Origin: Candidatus Colwellbacteria bacterium GWA2_46_10
Lineage (GTDB): Bacteria > Patescibacteriota > Minisyncoccia > UBA6257 > Colwellbacteraceae
Length of the DNA stretch: 14,515 nt
Assembly: GCA_001817635.1 (NCBI GenBank)
Contig: MHIS01000007.1
Location: 5,569-20,083, forward strand
Reading direction: 5' to 3'
Shown: positions 12,840 to 14,515 of the stretch, in pieces
Numbering within the stretch: position 1 is the stretch's first letter
How the letters are laid out: every line of letters starts with the position of its first letter
Program-made: the position numbers and the translations under genes
The notes under the pieces: generated by a model
The model's database searches: none
What the model was told of the DNA's origin: nothing
Seen by the model: only the letters and a program-made list of their open reading frames with translations

Positions 12840-13061
12840 CTATTTTGAAGAAGGTAATAAAACACCGATTAGGTGTAAAAACCGTTCCCTGTCGTTGTGC
12901 CGATTGTTATAGTGGAAAACAAACCCGTCCAAGTAAGTCTGCAAGTACTTCTTCGAAATAACCTTGTGAGTGCCTTTGGTGCTTCTTTTAACATGAGACC
13001 AAAAAGACTCTAGGGTATTTGTGTAGATATTATCTCACACAAACTCTTTTACATTGTTGGG
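12840..13061 (-). pseudogene. IS1595-family transposase, C-terminal remnant
   Basis: The minus strand encodes about 65 residues, DNIYTNTLESFWSHVKR, then STKGTHKVISKKYLQTYLDG and FVFHYNNRHNDRERFLHLIG, ending at a TAG (12840-12842). This is the characteristic C-terminal part of IS1595-type DDE transposases, where NT[LIV]ESFWS carries the last catalytic acid. Upstream in frame is KEFV and then a TGA (13035-13037) in place of a sense codon, and the rest of the protein is missing because uppS ends at 13075. TGA is a normal stop in neighbouring genes, so this copy is dead by truncation and nonsense mutation. No terminal inverted repeats were recognised. The plus-strand ORF over it is a shadow. Confidence 0.87.
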
Positions 13062-13074
13062 GGATAAGCGTGGA

Positions 13075-13878
13075 TTACTTGCCGAAACGCCTTTCCGCTT
13101 TGGGGAAATAGGAGATTATCGTGTCAAAATCCTTATTAGTGAAAGCGGGCCACATTTTGGGGCTAAAGTGCAAAAGAGCGTCTTTTGTGTCCCACATCAT
13201 AAATCCGGTACTTATATGGGGGGTTGGAGTATCCTCCCCAGTTCTGATCAGAAGATCTACAGGAGGAAGATCCTTGGTCCAAAGGTGGGATTTAAGAGTT
13301 TTGTCGGTAATCTTACTAATCTTCTTTTTGGCCATAGCATTGAGGGCAGAAAGCATCTCCCTATCACCGTTGTACCCTATGAAATAAGTAAGGTGGTGCT
13401 TGGAATATCCCTTGGTTTTTGCCTCCACCTCCCGCATAGCCTTCACGGTTTCTTTAGAAAGAAGGCTTGGCCACTCTCCGATGAACCTGACGCGAACCTT
13501 GTTTTGGTGGATATTTTTGTCCACTAAGATTCTTTTAGCCCAGAATCTATACATTTTTTCGTCTAGGAATTTAATCTCCTTAGGACTGCGTTTTGTAAGG
13601 TTATTGTATGAACCACCCCAGAAGGATATGTACTTTATCCCAAGATCAATGGCGTGTTTGGAAATATCCTCAACCCGCTTTGCGCCGCGAGCATGTCCAT
13701 CCCAAGGTAAAAGCCCTCGTTTTTTGGCCCAGCGCCTATTCCCATCAATAACTACGACGACGTGATTAGGCAAAAGAGACTTGCTTAGCATCAATTTATA
13801 CTGCCCAAAAGAAGTTGTATTGGCAAGGTAGCTAATTCGAGCCCGACCCCCAGAAGTGGTGGATTTTTTTGGTATCAT
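13075..13878 (-). CDS. uppS: Isoprenyl transferase (undecaprenyl diphosphate synthase, UppS)
   Basis: Cis-prenyltransferase that builds the C55 lipid carrier for peptidoglycan and other cell-envelope polymers from farnesyl and isopentenyl diphosphate. The catalytic Asp is D45 in VVVIDGNRRWAKKRGL. IDLGIKYISFWGGSYNNLTKRSPKEI corresponds to the YLTLYAFSTENWKR region. VDLLIRTGEDTPTPHISTGFMMWDTKDALLHF and the WPAFTNKDF, FPKAERRFGK tail close the protein. Conserved motifs begin at residue 37, so ATG 13791 (residue 30, MLSKSLLPNHV) is an alternative start that gives the more usual length. The 29-residue extension has no recognisable motif and no ribosome binding site precedes either start. The transposase remnant lies directly behind the 3' end. 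Confidence 0.93.
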   Translation of the reverse strand: MIPKKSTTSGGRARISYLANTTSFGQYKLMLSKSLLPNHVVVVIDGNRRWAKKRGLLPWDGHARGAKRVEDISKHAIDLGIKYISFWGGSYNNLTKRSPKEIKFLDEKMYRFWAKRILVDKNIHQNKVRVRFIGEWPSLLSKETVKAMREVEAKTKGYSKHHLTYFIGYNGDREMLSALNAMAKKKISKITDKTLKSHLWTKDLPPVDLLIRTGEDTPTPHISTGFMMWDTKDALLHFSPKMWPAFTNKDFDTIISYFPKAERRFGK

Positions 13879-13922
13879 ATAATAGTTAATCCCAAATCGA
13901 TCTTTGAAAAAGAGGGGGTTAT
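13878..13922. promoter_or_regulatory. Divergent uppS / nitronate monooxygenase promoter region and RBS
   Basis: TATAAT (13878-13883) on the plus strand could serve the rightward gene with a leader of about 33 bases; no good -35 lies 17 bases upstream. GAGGGGG (13912-13918) is a strong ribosome binding site before the ATG at 13923. If uppS starts at 13878, its promoter must lie within this same gap. Confidence 0.4.
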
Positions 13923-14515
13923 ATGCGAGAACAAGTAATCCAGGGAGGGATGGGGCTCGGTCTCTCTGTTCCCCTCCTTGCTAGAGCAGTCTCTACTAGA
14001 ACAGGCCCTCCATGGGGACTTGGTACCGTGTCTGGCACGGCTGTCAATGTTGTCATGGCCCGAGTTCTCCAAAACGGAAGTCGCGACAAGGGTTGCGAGG
14101 GTTTTCTTCGTGCACTTGAAGAGTTCCCGTTCCCAGACGTAGCGAAGTCCGTGATTGACACTTGGTATGTCTCAAGCGGTATTCCCAAGGGGAAACGCTA
14201 TCGGACGGTTGAGATGTTCACGCTGGAACCATCGCCCGAGCTCATCAACCTGACGGTGTGTGCTAACTTTGCCATCGTGTGGTTAGCAAAGGAAGGCCAT
14301 CACAACCGCGTCAGCATCAACTACCTAGAGAAAGTCAATATGCCGCTCATCTACAGCTTTGTGGGTGCTATGTTGGCGGGGGTTGACTACGTCACTATGG
14401 GTGCGGGTATTCCCACCCAGGTACCTGGCGTTCTCGACACTATTACTCAAGGGAGGCCAGCGGAGTACCGTATCCCAATCGGTGGCGGGGACGGAAAAAG
14501 TCGGTTGATGAATTT
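13923..14515 (+). CDS. Nitronate monooxygenase/2-nitropropane dioxygenase-like flavoprotein (partial, 3' end beyond window)
   Basis: FMN-dependent TIM-barrel oxidoreductase family that oxidises alkyl nitronates, although many members have other or unknown substrates. The 197 visible residues contain VIQGGMGLGLSVPLLARAVS and LGTVSGTAVNVVMARVLQNG at the start. VEMFTLEPSPELINLTVCANFAIVWLAKEGHHNRVSINYLEKVNMPLIYSFVGAMLAGVDYVTMGAGIPTQVPGVLD-type blocks follow, matching the long-insert branch of the family. The start is supported by GAGGGGG just upstream and by the family N-terminus. The gene is visibly richer in G+C, with different codon preference from the housekeeping genes, and resembles in this the small membrane protein at 10735. 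The active-site region that would settle the exact function is partly off the window. Confidence 0.88.
   Translation, partial: MREQVIQGGMGLGLSVPLLARAVSTRTGPPWGLGTVSGTAVNVVMARVLQNGSRDKGCEGFLRALEEFPFPDVAKSVIDTWYVSSGIPKGKRYRTVEMFTLEPSPELINLTVCANFAIVWLAKEGHHNRVSINYLEKVNMPLIYSFVGAMLAGVDYVTMGAGIPTQVPGVLDTITQGRPAEYRIPIGGGDGKSRLMN

Noticed and set aside
12779..12961. Plus-strand 60-codon ORF (MHRKQHLTTS...) with AGAGG before its ATG
   Set aside because: It lies antisense to the recognisable transposase remnant and has no family-like pattern; its residues are a frame shadow of that sequence.
13034..13061. Reassignment of TGA to glycine in this genome, because of the in-frame TGA in the transposase
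   Set aside because: TGA ends yebC, the lamin-tail gene, tsaE, the exonuclease and pyrG at sensible family C-termini or gene overlaps, so it is a stop here.
10545..13835. Imperfect direct repeat TTGGCATTGGTAGCTAA (10545-10561) and TTGGCAAGGTAGCTAA (13820-13835) as attL/attR
   Set aside because: It needs one gap and one mismatch, one copy lies in the rpsT start and the other in the uppS N-terminal extension, and the implied element would contain most of uppS. Kept only as a weak possibility.
1..14515. CRISPR array
   Set aside because: No regularly spaced direct repeats are present; the only tandem repeat has two adjacent copies and no spacers.

Overview
The window looks like chromosomal DNA of a Candidate Phyla Radiation (Patescibacteria) bacterium, plausibly of the Microgenomates group. 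The reasons are compact housekeeping proteins (a 175-residue YebC, a 267-residue HolA, a free-standing 5'-3' exonuclease domain), tight gene packing with 1-4 base or longer overlaps, start codons placed a few bases after -10 boxes, and a gene mix typical of such genomes. This placement is inference; there is no rRNA gene here to prove it. TGA is used as a stop throughout.

Layout. Positions 1-853 (minus strand) hold a yebC-ruvC operon that runs off the left edge. Positions 926-7807 (plus strand) carry pilB/gspE, a 146-base self-complementary element, ruvB, a lamin-tail-domain membrane protein, tsaE, a 5'-3' exonuclease, a PAS sensor histidine kinase and mutM. Positions 7854-10289 carry pyrG and holA, and rpsT (10273-10551, minus) converges on holA. 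The core theme is DNA repair, recombination and replication (RuvC, RuvB, exonuclease, Fpg, HolA) mixed with tRNA modification (TsaE), CTP synthesis and a pilus/secretion ATPase.

From about 10570 to 13074 the character changes to an accessory island. It begins at a sequence resembling the 3' half of a tRNA-Lys gene. It then holds a small G+C-rich two-helix membrane protein with a leader hairpin, a short LAGLIDADG protein whose usual catalytic acid is a lysine, a hairpin- and palindrome-rich stretch, a 45-codon minus-strand ORF divergent from a possible BECR-fold nuclease, a 23-base inverted repeat made from the 3' end of that nuclease gene, a 15-base tandem repeat and the broken 3' end of an IS1595-family transposase. 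The transposase remnant abuts the 3' end of uppS. The window ends with uppS (minus) and the start of a nitronate monooxygenase-like gene (plus, cut by the right edge) in visibly G+C-richer sequence.

The observations most worth checking are the 146-base palindromic element between pilB and ruvB, the island with its degenerate homing-endonuclease-like protein and nuclease/small-ORF divergent pair, and a repeated pattern of promoters that predicts leaderless or nearly leaderless transcripts.
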